64,000 nucleotides of DNA from Symbiodinium natans (taxonomy: Eukaryota > Sar > Dinophyceae > Suessiales > Symbiodiniaceae), in the NCBI GenBank assembly GCA_905221605.1, contig CAJNDS010000591.1, forward strand, positions 145,001-209,000. The letters are read 5' to 3'. The notes under the pieces were generated by a model. It saw only the letters and a program-made list of their open reading frames with translations, was not told the origin of the DNA and searched no databases. Positions within the stretch are counted from its first letter, which is position 1. The number at the start of each line of letters is the position of its first letter. A program made the position numbers and the translations under genes. Positions 38,889 through 51,884 of this stretch are shown one piece after another.

Positions 38889-41800
38889 CCCTAGTATACC
38901 CTAAACCCCAAACCCTAAACCCTACACCCTAATCCCTGGAGGAGATTTCCTTTTGCCTTTTTCCGAGACCGACCTTGTAACCCCGCATTGCTGTGGCTAG
39001 TCGGGTGCCAAAAAAACCCGAAACCCTAAACCCCAAACTCGCAGCAGTAAGGCGTCCCCCCCAACACAAAACCTTGGGAAGGATAGCTGAACCTTAAATC
39101 CTATTTCAAGGTTCAGGGGGTGTAGAGCAAGTCAGCACAGGGCAGGGGCTTTGTGTTGGGGACTGAAGCAAGGCCTTAAAGCAAGGAGCCAGGGGTTCAG
39201 AGTTCGGGCCGAAAATGGAGTATTCGACCCAGAACACCCTAAACCCTAAACCCGAAACCCTAAACCCTAAACCCTGAACCCTGAACCCTGAACCCTGAAC
39301 CCAGGCTGATAGTGGTCCTGGTTGACGCGTACTGCACCTGCCGAGACATCGACTCGCGAGCCGCTCACGCAGCCCAGCTCAGCAACGTTCAGGGTTTAGG
39401 GTGGGTTTAGGGTTTAGGTTTAGGGTTTAGGGTTTAGGGTTTAGGGTTGAGGGTTGAGGGTTGAGGGTTGAGGGTTTGGTGGATGTTGGGACGCAAACTG
39501 CAGAGGAAGTCCTGGGTAAACGTGATTGCGAGAACCTGTTCCAGAATGCAATGTCTGACCTTCTGGATAAGATTCAGATCCTCCAACGTCTAACTGCTGT
39601 GGAAGCTCAGAATGTACCGCCGCCTTCTGCCATGGAAACCCGCACAGACTACCTTGAACTTCGCCAATCGGTACAACATGCAGACGGTGTCGCTGTTGGA
39701 GATGCAGAGAGACTGCGACATGATCCCTTGCAAAGATACAGGACCTACCTTGGAAGAGCTCAAGGAGCAAGAACGGGCACGACGTCTTAGGCTCAAGCAA
39801 GAAAGCAGGCAAAACCACATGATTCGGCGACTTACTTCAGACTTCGACAATTCTTCAGTGGATCATTCTTGGGCCAAGTAATGCACCAGCACAGAGTTGA
39901 ACACGAACGGCCGATGCTTGGAGTTGAATCTGGCTAGTCCTCAAGCCCAGTTGCAAAAGGGTGTGAGGGTTCTGATGCCCAAGCCGCCTTAAGGGTTTAC
40001 GTAGGGTTTAGGTTTAGGTTTTAGGGTTTCGAAATTTAGGGTTTTTAGGAGGGTAGTACTAGGACCTCTACAGGGCCAAACCCCACTGCAGCAACTTGTG
40101 GACTTCGGGTTGAGGGTTTAGGGTTTAGGGTTAGGGTTTAGGGTTTAGGGTTTGGGGTTTAGGGTTTAGGGTTTAGGTTTCAGGGTTTAGGGTTTAGGGT
40201 TGAGGGTCCTTTTCCGGGGTTCTTTTCCGGGCTCGGAGTCTAAGTCTAGTTACATGGCCCTGAATTTGGTTCCGTACCTCCCTTCAAGGGTTCTGCAGTA
40301 ATTCTGGGCCCTTGCACTGTATAAGGTATGCAGGGAATACATAAGGGGTCCCCGTTCAAGGGCCGATACTAAGGGATCATTGCAACTACCCTAGGAAGAG
40401 CCCTAAACCCTAAACCCTAAACCCCCTAGCTAAGCCTAAACCCTAAACCCCAAGCCCCAAACCCTAAACCCTAAACCCCAAACCCCCTAGCTAAACGTAA
40501 ACCCTAAACCCTGAGCCCCAAACCCCAAACCCTCAACCCTGAACCCTACAGCAAGGTCGAAACTCCGGACACCTTCACCATGCTGTCTGACCTCTGCCTG
40601 GTGATCTACTCGGTGGAGCTTTGTGGGCTCATCTTTGCCCCTCAGAGTCTACAAATTGCTTGTGGGTAGGGTTTAGGGTTTAGGGTTTGGGATTTCGGGT
40701 TTAGGGTTTAGGATTTGTCGAGGCGAGCGAAGTCTCTTGGAAAAAGGGTTTAGGGTTTAGGGTTAGGGTTTAGGATTTAGGGCCCTGGAGCGACTGCCAA
40801 GGTCAGAGGTCGAGAGATACTTAAAGACTGGATGATCCTGGTCGACATCCTGGTGGTGATCTGCGGCTATGCCCCTCGCTCGGGGTGGGAGATCCGAGGT
40901 TGATACAACAACCCTGAAGCCCGAACCGTTTAGGGTTTAGGGTTTGGGGTTTGGGGTTTGGGGTCTAGGGCTTAGGGTCTAGGATATGCGGAGTCGATGC
41001 AGTCACCGTGCCAGCTGACGTAAAGAGTCGTTCAAGAAAAGGGTTTAGGGATTTGGGGGTTTCGGGGTTTTGGGTTACTGCAACAGCCCGGAAGCAAAAC
41101 AAAAGGGGTTTACGTTTTAGGGTTAGGGTTTAGGTTTACGGTTTAGGGTCGGGATGTTCCCCCTTATATTCGCAGTGCTTAATCGGGAGTAGTATAATAG
41201 GCGGTACTAAAGATTTAGGGCTTGGTTTTAAAAGCCCCCTCAAGTCCGCATGCTTCGGTTTCCTAGTGCAGTCACGCTTCAGCTGCATGGATCCCAGAGA
41301 CAGCGCAAGAGCCCTAAACCCTAAACGCCCTAAACCCTAAACGCCCTAACGGCAAACGCCCTAACGGCCCCTGAGCCCCTAAAGCCCCTAAAGCCCCTAA
41401 AGCCCCTAAAGCCCCTAAAGCCCCCCCCAAAGCCCTAAAGCCCCTGAAGCCCCTAGAGCCCCTGAAACCCCTCAAGCCCCGAAACCGCCCGAAGCCCTAA
41501 ATATGTAAACTCTAAACTCTAGACCCTTAAACCCTAAACCCTCAACCCTAAACCCTTAACCCTTAACCCTAAACCCTAAATCCCTAAATCCCTAAATCCC
41601 TAAATCCCTAAATCCCTAAATCCCTAATCCCTGAGGGTGTGGGAGCCCCACGGGTTAGGGGCCCGAAGCGAAAAAAGCCTTCTTCAACACCCTGGACTCG
41701 GAGAGGCCTAAGCAGGTTTAGGGTTTAGGGTTTAGGGTTTAGGGTTTAGGGTTTAGGGTTTAGGGTTTAGGGTTTAGGGTTTAGGGTTTAGGGTTTCAGG

Positions 41801-42179
41801 CCTGGCAGGTCTGATGCCAGGCCAAGCAATTTAAAGCGGCTTCTCAAAGCTACGGTCCGTTTGGGGTGCGACTAGAATGAGGCGGATCCCAACCCTAAAT
41901 CCTAAATCCTAAACCCTAAACCCCAAACCCTAAACCTTCGTTGAGGGGAGGCCATATAAGTACCAAACCAGGTCGAGTTCATCCTTGTCCAAATCACGCC
42001 CAGCGCACCTCGCTTTGCCTTGGCCGAAGTAGGGGAGGGCGAAACCCTAAACCCTAAACCCTAAACCCTAAACCCTAAACCCTAAACCCTAAACCCTAAA
42101 CCCTAAACCCTAAACCCTGAACCCTAAACCCTAAACCCTAGACCCTCAACCCTCAGCCCTCAACCCTCAACGCTAAACC

Positions 42180-42218
<39 letters not shown>

Positions 42219-45200
42219 ACCCTAAACCCTGAACCCTAAACCCGGTTTCTAGGGGATGCTACGAAGACTTACTAAGTCAAAAGAGCTGGGAGGGAAACAG
42301 CAGCTGCATCTGCTGTAGCTACATCAGGGAGGATCTCATCCTTCATATAACTGTTTGGGGTTTAGGTTTTAGGGTTTAGGGTTTAGGGTTTAGCCTATAA
42401 ACCCCATGGAAAACCCGTAAGCCCTGTAAAGCCTACAAGCCGCTAAACACCATAAACCCTGTAAACCCTATGACCTAACCCTATAAACACTACCAACCCT
42501 ACACGCCCTATAAACCCTCTAGACCCTATAAACCCTAACCCCCCCCCCCCCGTGTGCAGCTTAAATAGGGTCTATTTGGAAGCTGGGAATCGTATTTACA
42601 AGAGGAAAACAGGCCCCAAAACGTATACTTATTCACAAGAGCCATGTTCCAAATAGACCCTATTTTAGGTCCTGTAGGGTTGCACAGACAGAATTTAATT
42701 CATTAAATTCCTTAATTTCCACTTTCCCCCTGGAATTTAATGAATTTAATCAATTAATTCAATTAATTCATTTATTTCCAAAGGGGGGGTGGAATTAATT
42801 GAATTAGTTGAATTAATTGAATTAATTGAATTAATTGAATTAATTGAATTAATTGAATTAATTGAATTAATTGAATTAATTGAATTAATTGAATTAATTG
42901 AATTAATTGAACCCCCCCCCCTTTGGAAATAAATGACTTAATTGAATTAATTGAATTAATTGAATTAATTCAATTAAATCAATTGATTCAATTTTTTTTC
43001 AATTTATTCATTTATTTCCAAAGGGGGGGTGGAATTAATTGAATTAATTTAACTAATTGAATTAATTCAATTAATTCAATTAATTCAATTAATTCAATTA
43101 ATTCAATTAATTCAATTAATTCAATTAATTCAATTAATTCATTTATTTCCAAATGGGGGGGATTCCCCAGACCCCACCCCCCCAGCTCGATTTGGCCAAA
43201 TTTTGCCCGGAGGCTGCCCGGCAAAATTTGGCCAAATCGAGCCGCGCCTTTCTGGAGGCCCGAAATTATTTAAACTATCGCGGCTCGATTTGGCCAAATT
43301 TTGCCGGGCAGCCTCCGGGCAAAATTTGGCCAAATCGAGCCACGCATTTCTCATCGCATACGAAGGGCAGCCCGATTTGGCCAAATTTTGCCCGGAAGCT
43401 GCCCGGCAAAATTTGGCCAAATCGAGCCGCGATAGTTTAAAAATTTCGGGCCTTCAGAAAGGCGCGGCTCGATTTGGCCAAATTTTGCCCGGAGGCTGCC
43501 CGGCAAAATTTGGCCAAATCGAGCCGCGCATTTCTCATCGCGTTCGACGAGCAGCCCGATTTGGCCAAATTTTGCCCGCAGACTGCCCGGCAAAATCTGG
43601 CCAAATCGAGCCGCGCCTTTCTGGAGGCCCGAAATTATTTAAACTATCGCGGCTCGGTTTGGCCAAATTTTGCCGGGAAGTCTGCGGGCAAAATTTGGCC
43701 AAATCGGGCTGCTCGTCGTACGCGCTGAGAAATGCGCGGCTCGATTTGGCCAAATTTTGCCGGGCAGCCTCCGGGCAAAATTTGGCCAAATCGAGCCGCG
43801 CATTTCTCATGGCATACGAAGAGCAGCCCGATTTGGCCAAATTTTGCCCGCAGGCTGCCCGGCAAAATTTGGCCAAATCGAGCCGCGATAGTTTAAATAA
43901 TTTCGTTCAATTAGTTCATTCATTTCCAAATGGGGGGGATTCCCCAGCCCCCACCCCCCCCCCTTTGGAAATCAATGAATTAATTGAATTAATTGAATTA
44001 ATTGAATTAATTCAATTAATTCATTTATTTCCAAAGGGGGGGGTGGAATTAATTGAATTAATTGAATGAATTGAATTGATTCAATTAATTCAATTAATTC
44101 AATTAATTCAATTATTTCCAAATGGGGGGATTCACCAGCCCCCACCCCTCCCCCCCCTTTGGAAATAAATGAATTAATTGAATTAATTGAATTAATTGAA
44201 TTAATTGAAATAATTGAATTAATTCAATTAATTCAATTAATTCCACCCCCCCTTTGGAAATAAATGAATTAATTGAATTAATTGAATTAATTGAATCAAT
44301 TAATTCAATTAATTCAATTAATTCATTTATTTCCAAAGGGGGGGGGGTGGGGGCTGGGGAATCCCCCCCATTTGGAAATAAATGAATTATTGAATTAATT
44401 AATTGAATTAATTCCACCTCCCCTTTGGAAATAAATCAATTAATTGAATTAATTGAATTAATTCAATTATTTCAATTAATTCAATTAATTCATTTATTTC
44501 CAAATGGGGGGTGGGGGCTGGGGCATCCTCCTCCCCCCAATACTAAACCACGAGCCCGGGCCTCCCCCCAATACTAAATCACGAGCCCGGGCCTCCCCCC
44601 AATACTAAATTACGAGCCCGGGCCTTCCCGCAATACTAAATCACGAGCCCGGGCCTCCCCCCAATACTAAATCACGAGCCCGGGCTAAATCACGAGCCCG
44701 GGCCTCCAAATTACGAGGCCGGGCCTCCCCCCAATACTAAATCACGAGCCCGGGCCTCCCCCCAATACTAAATCACGTGCCCGGGCCTCCCGCAATACTA
44801 AATCACGAGCCCGGGCCTCCCCCCAATACTAATTTACGAGCCCGGGCCTCCTCCCAATACTAAATCACGAGCCCTCCTCCCCCATTCAATTAATTCAATT
44901 AATTCAATTAATTCATTTATATCCAAAGGGGGGGTGGAATTAATTGAATTAATTTAATTAATTGAATTAATTCAATTAATTCAATTAATTCAATTAATTC
45001 ATTTATTTCCAAATGGGGGGGATTCCCCAGACCCCACCCCCCCAGCTCGATTTGGCCAAATTTTGCCCGGAGGCTGCCCGGCAAAATTTGGCCAAATCGA
45101 GCCGCGCCTTTCTGGAGGCCCGAAATTTTTTAAACTATCGCGGCTCGATTTGGCCAAATTTTGCCGGGCAGCCTCCGGGCAAAATTTGGCCAAATCGAGC

Positions 45201-48200
45201 CACGCATTTCTCATCGCATACGAAGGGCAGCCCGATTTGGCCAAATTTTGCCCGGAAGCTGACCGGCAAAATTTGGCCAAATCGAGCCGCGATAGTTTAA
45301 AAATTTCGGGCCTTCAGAAAGGCGCGGCTCGATTTGGCCAAATTTTGCCCGGAGGCTGCCCGGCAAAATTTGGCCAAATCGAGCCGCACATTTCTCATCG
45401 CGTTCGACGAGCAGCCCGATTTGGCCAAATTTTGCCCGCAGACTGCCCGGCAAAATCTGGCCAAATCGAGCCGCGCCTTTCTGGAGGCCCGAAATTATTT
45501 AAACTATCGCGGCTCGATTTGGCCAAATTTTGCCGGGCAGTCTGCGGGCAAAATTTGGCCAAATCGGGCTGCTCGTCGTACGCGATGAGAAATGCGCGGC
45601 TCGATTTGGCCAAATTTTGCCGGGCAGCCTCCGGGCAAAATTTGGCCAAATCGAGCCGCGCATTTCTCATGACATACGAAGAGCAGCCCGATTTGGCCAA
45701 ATTTTGCCCGCAGGCTGCCCGGCAAAATTTGGCCAAATCGAGCCGCGATAGTTTAAATAATTTCGTTCAATTAGTTCATTCATTTCCAAATGGGGGGGAT
45801 TCCCCAGCCCCCACCCCCCCCCTTTGGAAATAAATGAATTAATTGAATTAATTAATTAATTGAATTAATTGAATTAATTGAATTAATTGAATTAATTCAA
45901 TTAATTCAATTAATTCAATTAATTCATTTATTTCCAAAGGGGGTGGTGGAATTAATTGAATTAATTGAATTAATTGAATTAATTGAATTAATTGAATTAA
46001 TTGAATTGATTCAATTAATTCAATTAATTCTATTAATTCAATTAATTCAATTAATTCAATTATTTCCAAATGGGGGGATTCCCCAGCCCCCACCCCTCCC
46101 CCCCCTTTGGAAATAAATGAATTAATTGAATTAATTGAACTAATTGAATTAATTGAAATAATTGAATTAATTCAACTAATTCAATTAATTCCACCTCCCC
46201 TTTGGAAATAAATGAATTAATTGAATTAATTGAAATTCAATTAATTCAATTAATTCAATTAATTCAATTAATTCATTTATTTCCAAAGGGGGGGGGTGGG
46301 GGCTGGGGAATCCCCCCCATTTGGAAATACATGAATTAATTGAATTAATTGAAATAATTGAATTAATTCAATTAATTCAATTAATTCCACCTCCCCTTTG
46401 GAAATAAATGAATTAATTGAATTAATTGAATTAATTGAATTAATTCAATTAATTCAATTAATTGAATTAATTGAATTAATTCATTTATTTCCAAAGGGGG
46501 GGGGGGTGGGGGCTGGGGAATCCCCCATTTGGAAATAAATGAATTACTTGAATTAGTTGAAATAATTGAATTAATTCAATTAATTAAATTAATTCCACCT
46601 CACCTTTGGAAATAAATCAATTAATTGAATTAATTGAATTAATTCAATTATTTCAATTAATTCAAGTAATTCATTTGGGGGGTGGGGGCTGGGGCATCCT
46701 CCTCCCCCCAATACTAAACCACGAGCCCGGGCCTCCCCCCAATACTAAATCACGACCCCGGGCCTCCCCCCAATACTAAATTACGAGCCCGGGCCTTCCC
46801 GCAATACTAAATTACGAGCCCGGGCCTTCCCGCAATACTAAATCACGAGCCCGGGCCTCCTAAATCACGAGCCCGGGCCTCCAAATTACGAGGCCGGGCC
46901 TCCCCCCAATATTAAATCACGAGCCCGGGCCTCCCCCCAATACTAAATCACGAGCCCGGGCCTCCCGCAATACTAAATCACGAGCCCGGGCCTCCCCCCA
47001 ATACTAATTTACGAGCCCGGGCCTCCTCCCAAGACTAAATCACGAGCCCTCCTCCCCCCAATACTAGGGCACAGTTTTTGCTCCAAAAAGTGACATCGCA
47101 AGCCCTGGTCCCTAAGATTTTGAGCTCATTTCTTGCCCCAAAGAGTAACATCGCAAGCCCTGGTCCCTAAGATTTTGGGCTCATTTCTTGCCCCAAAGAG
47201 TAAAATCGCAAGCCCTGGTCCCTATTATTTGGGGCCCAGTTTTTGCTCCAAAGAGTCAAATCGCAAGCCCTGGTCCCTAAGATTTTGGACTCAGTTTTTT
47301 GCTCCAAAGCAAGCCCTGGTCCTTAAGATTTTGGGCTCATTTCTTGCTCCGAAGAGTCAAATCGCAAGCCCTGGTCCAGAAGATTTCGGGTTCAATTTTT
47401 GCTCCACAGAGTCAAACCGCAAGCCCTGGTCCCTAAGATTTGGGGCACAGTTTTTGCTCCAAAGGGTCAAATCGCAAGCCCTGCTCCCTAAGATTTTGGG
47501 CTCATTTCTTGCCCAAAAGAGTGACATCGCAAGCCCTGGTCCCTAAGATCTTGGGCCCAGTTGCTCCAAAGAGTCAAATCGCCAGCCCTGGTCCCTAAGA
47601 TTTTGGGCCCAGTTTTTGCTCCAAAGGGTCAAATCGCAAGCCCTGGTCCCTAAGATTTTGGGTTCAATCTTTGCTCCAAAGAGTAACATCGCAAGCCCTG
47701 GTCCCTAAGATTTGGGGCCCAGTTTTTGCTCCCAAGAGTCAAATCGCAAGCCCTGGTCCCTAAGATTTTGGGTTCAATTTTTGCTCCAAAGAGTGACATC
47801 GCAAGCTCTGGTCCCTAAGATTGGGGGCCCAGTTTTTGCTCCAAAGAGTGACATCGCAAGTCCTGGTCCATAAGATTTTGGGTTTCATTTTTGCTCCAAA
47901 GAGTCAGCCGGCAAGGCCCTGGTTCCCTAAGATCTTGGCCCAGTTTTGCTCCAAAGAGGCAATGCGCAAGCCTGGTCCCTAGATTTTGCGGTTCAAGTTT
48001 TGCTCCAAAGAGTCATAATCGCAGGCCCCGGTGTCCCATAAGCTTTTGCATTCATGTGCTCCAAAGAGTGACATCGGCAAGCCTGGTCCCTAAGATGCTG
48101 GGCCAGTTGGTTTGGCCCGAAGGAGTCAAATCGCAAGCCCTGGTACCTGAGATTGGTTAAATTTTTGCTCCAAAGAGTTCAAACTCGCAAAGCACCTGGC

Positions 48201-51200
48201 AGACCCTAAGATTTGGGGCCTAGTTTTTGCACTCCAAAGAGTCACACATCGCAAAGGCCTGCGTCCCTAAGGATTTTGGGTTCGAATTTGTGTTTTGATC
48301 CCAAAGAGTGACATCGCAAGCCCTTGTCCCTAAGATTTTGGGCCCAGTTTTTGGTTCAAAGAGTCAAATCGCAAGCCCTGGTCCCTAAGATTTTGGGTTC
48401 AATTTTTGCTCCAAAGAGTCAAACCGCAAGCCCTGGTCCCTAAGATTTGGGGCCCAGTTTTTGCTCCAAAGAGTCAAATCGCAAACCCTGCTCCCTAAGA
48501 TTTTGGGCCCAGTTTTTGCTCCAAAGAGTCAAATCGCAAGCCCTGGTCCCTAAGACTTTGGGTTCAATTTTGCTCCAAAGAGTGACATCGCAAGCCCTGG
48601 TCCCTAAGATTTGGGGCCCAGTTTTTGCGCCAAAGAGTAAAATCGCAAGCCCTGGTCCCTTAGATTTTTGGGTCGATTTTTGCTCCAAAGAGTCAAATCG
48701 CAAGCCCTGGTCCCTAAGTTTTCGGGGTCGATTTGTGCTCCACAGAGTCAAATCGCAAGCCCTGGTCCCTAAGATTTCGGGGTCGATTTGTGCTCCACGG
48801 AGTCAAATTGCAAGCCCTGGTCCCTAAGATTTTGGGCCCAGTATTTGCTCCAAAAGGTGAAATCGCAAGCCCCGGTCTTTAAGATTTTGGGCTCATTTCT
48901 TGCTCCAAAGAGTAACATCGCAAGCCCTGGTCCCTAAGATTTTGGAATCGATTTTTGCTCCAAGAGTCAGATCGCAAGCCCTGGTCCTAAAATGTTGGGC
49001 TCAATTTTTGCTTTTCCCTTCTCTTCTGCTGATAAAACACAAGAAAGGAACTCATATGATAAAGCAGTGGAAAGGTAAGCAGAGGGTGACTCCTTGCGCG
49101 TGAGCCTTTCCATAATACTCCATCATATTCATCCTCTCGGCCTATCTCTTCTGTTCCTTTCCTTACTCTTCTCCTTCTCATAGTTCTTCCTTTTTGTTTT
49201 TCTCATTTCGAAAAGAAAGAGGGAAGGGAGAAACAAGGGAGAGAGAATAGATAAAGAAGAGTGCCATCTTCTCTGCGCCTTGTTTTGTCTCTCCCTCTTC
49301 TCTATTCATCTGTCTTCTATTCTCTTCCTTGCTCTTCCCATTAAATATGCAATCCTTGGTATCTCTCCTCTCTCCTTCTCTCTTCCTCCAACAGATGTGC
49401 TTTTGGATCGTTTTCTGCATCTTCAAGCGAGAAAAAAGGACACAGACTGCGATTAAAAGGGACGCCCATGTTGGATTGGCAGCAAGCCCAGCTGATGCTC
49501 ATGATTCTCTCTCTTTCCCTACACATGGGCGATGGAACGGGTGTCCTTTTCAATCGTTTTCTGCATCTTCAAGAGAAACAGGGACACCCCACAAGAAGGA
49601 AAAGCAACATAAGAGATAGGGAGGGAAATTGACCCTTTCCTCTCTTCTTATCTGCTATTTTTCTTATTCGCTTCAAAAAGCAACATAAGGGAAAGGGGAT
49701 TTCCTGAAGAGGAGAGAGGGAACCTATCTGTGAAAAGCAAGAATGGTTTTTTCTAGTTCGAAAGGGAATAGGGAGAGACAAGGGAGAGATGATATGTACA
49801 GCTTTGCGCCTTATTTTGTGATTCCGTCTCCTTGCTTCCTGTCTCTTCTATTCCTTGCAGCACGCTTCGGGAAACATAGCATCCTTTTCCTCTCTCACTT
49901 CCCTTTCCCTTCTCTTCTTCCGCTTCCTTTTAACTGATAAAACACAAGAAAGGAACTCATATGATAAAGCAGTGAAAAGGTAAGCAGAGGGCGACTCCTT
50001 GCGCGTGAGCCTTTCCATAATACTCCATCATATTCATCCTCTCGGCCTATCTCTTCTGTTCCTTTCCTTACTCTTCTCCTTCTCATAGTTCTTCCTTTTT
50101 GTTTTTCTCATTTCGAAAAGAAAGAGGGAAGGGAGAAACAAGGGAGAGAGAATAGATAAAGAAGAGCGCCATCTTCTCTATTCATCTGTCTTCTATTCTC
50201 TTCCTTGCTCTTCCCATTAAATATGCAATCCTTGGTATCTCTCCTCTCTCCTTCTCTCTTCCTCCAACAGATGTGCTTTTGGATCGTTTTCTGCATCTTC
50301 AAGCGAGAAAAAAGGACACAGAATGCGATTAAAAGGGACGCCCATGTTGGATTGGCAGCAAGCCCAGCTGATGCTCATGATTCTCTCTCTTTCCCTACAT
50401 ATGGGCGATGGAACGGGTGTCCTTTTCAATCGTTTTCTGCATCTTCAAGAGAAAAAGGGACACCCCACAAGAAGGAAAAGTAACATAAGAGATAGGGAGG
50501 GAAATTGAAGAACTCCTCATTGTACTTGGTCATTCCCTTTCCTCTCTTCTTATCTGCCCATTTTCTGTGCGCCTTGTTTTGTCTCCCCCTCTTCTCCCAT
50601 CATCTCTCTTCTGGTCTTTTCTTTGCTCTTCCCATTAAAAATGCAACCCTTTTTATGTCTCCTCTCTCCTTCTCTCTCCCTCCTCTTCTCCTGTTCCCTT
50701 CTAAACGACAAAAACGCAAGAAAGGAAGAATAAGAGGGGAATGGAGGCCCTGTTCCTTTTCCTCTTTCAATGGATGGGGGAAGTGGGCGGAGTTGGCCCC
50801 TTGCCCGTACACCCTCCCCATGCTTCAGCAAACCCCTCCTCTCGCCCTATCGCCTCTGTTTTTTTCCTTGTGCCCAAACGGAAAACGAAAACGGGTTCCT
50901 TTATATGTTCATTGTCCTTCCTTTTGTTTTTTTATTTCACAGGGAAAAGAACCAGAGAAGAGGAAGATAAGAACGAGAGGTGAGATGAAAACGGCACCAT
51001 CTTCTCTTTGCCTTATTTTTGCACCTCCCTCTCCTGTCTTAATTTCTCTTCCACTCTTTTTTTCCATTGCTCTTCCCATAATATTGCATTCCTTTTGATA
51101 ACTCACAGGAAATTAAAATGGCCTCCTTGTTGTCTCTCCTCTCTCACTTCCCTTTCCCTTCTCTCCTTCTGTTTCCTTTTAATTTTAACTGATAAAACAC

Positions 51201-51841
51201 AAGAAAGGAGCTTGTAAAATCAAGCAGTGGAAGGGTAAGCAGAAGGTGACTCCTTGTGCGTGGACCTTTGCCGTACTTCACCATACCCCTCTTTTCGGCC
51301 TATCTCTTCGGCTCTTTTCCTAACCCTTCTTCTTTTCATCTTTCTTTTTGTTTTTCTCATTTCGAAAAGACAGAGGGAACGGAGAGATAAGGGAGAGAGG
51401 ATAGATAAAGAAGAGTACCATCTTCTTTGCGCCTTGTTTTATCTCTCTTCTATTCTTTTCTTGGCTCTTCCCATGAAAATCGTGTTCCTCTTATCTTTCC
51501 CTCCTTCTCTCCCTTCTCTTCTCCTCACGAGAGCCTTCGACTTTAGGATTGAGGAGAAAAAGAGAAGAGAAAAGAGGAACTACCTGGTTCTTGTTCCTGA
51601 GGCCTCCATAGTACGACTGACGTGACAGCAGCGTACCCTCGTGGAAACGTGTATGGCTATAAGAAAACCCGAGTCCCAGCTTCCAAATAGACCCTATTAA
51701 GACCCACCCCCCCCCCCCCCCCCCACACCCTAACCCTCAACCCTCAACCTCAACCCAACCCTCACCCCTCAAAACCCTCAACCCTCAAACCCTCACCCTC
51801 AACCCAACCCTCAACCCTCAACCCTAACCTCCCCCCCCCCC

Positions 51842-51884
<43 letters not shown>

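Larger units (their letters stand above)
42561..51701. mobile_element. 9.1 kb composite satellite body bounded by inverted repeats
   Basis: The left end TTAAATAGGGTCTATTTGGA then AGCTGGGAATCG (42561-42592) faces its reverse complement at 51670-51701 (CGAGTCCCAGCTTCC then AAATAGACCCTATTAA). Inside, in order: AATTAATT arrays, two copies of a palindromic GGCCAAATTTTGCC satellite block, two blocks of a CCCGGGC/CTAAATCACGAG repeat, about 36 copies of a 54-base repeat, and three copies of a CT-rich unit. No telomere-like units lie inside, in contrast to the sequence on both sides. No transposase-like reading frame is seen, so it would be non-autonomous. Caveat: an inner inverted copy of the same terminus at 42648-42668 makes a 107-base element possible instead, with the right end from another copy. 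It occupies the intron between channel S3 and S4. Confidence 0.6.

Noticed and set aside
43203-45833. Long open frames of 256-288 residues (AKFCPEAARQNLAKS repeats) on both strands
   Set aside because: They come from a symmetric palindromic satellite that is open on both strands, run into AATTAATT arrays, and have no start context or domain features.
44525-47060. CRISPR-like regular repeats
   Set aside because: Units are contiguous tandem repeats without unique spacers, in a eukaryotic intron.
47133-48827. Open frames with repeated 'SNRKPWSL' or 'RACDLTLWSK' motifs
   Set aside because: Translation of the 54-base tandem repeat; frames change wherever units have indels.
49178-51625. Several Ser/Leu/Phe-rich (+) and Lys/Arg/Glu-rich (-) open frames
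   Set aside because: Expected from a CT-rich tandem unit; no conserved frame between the copies.
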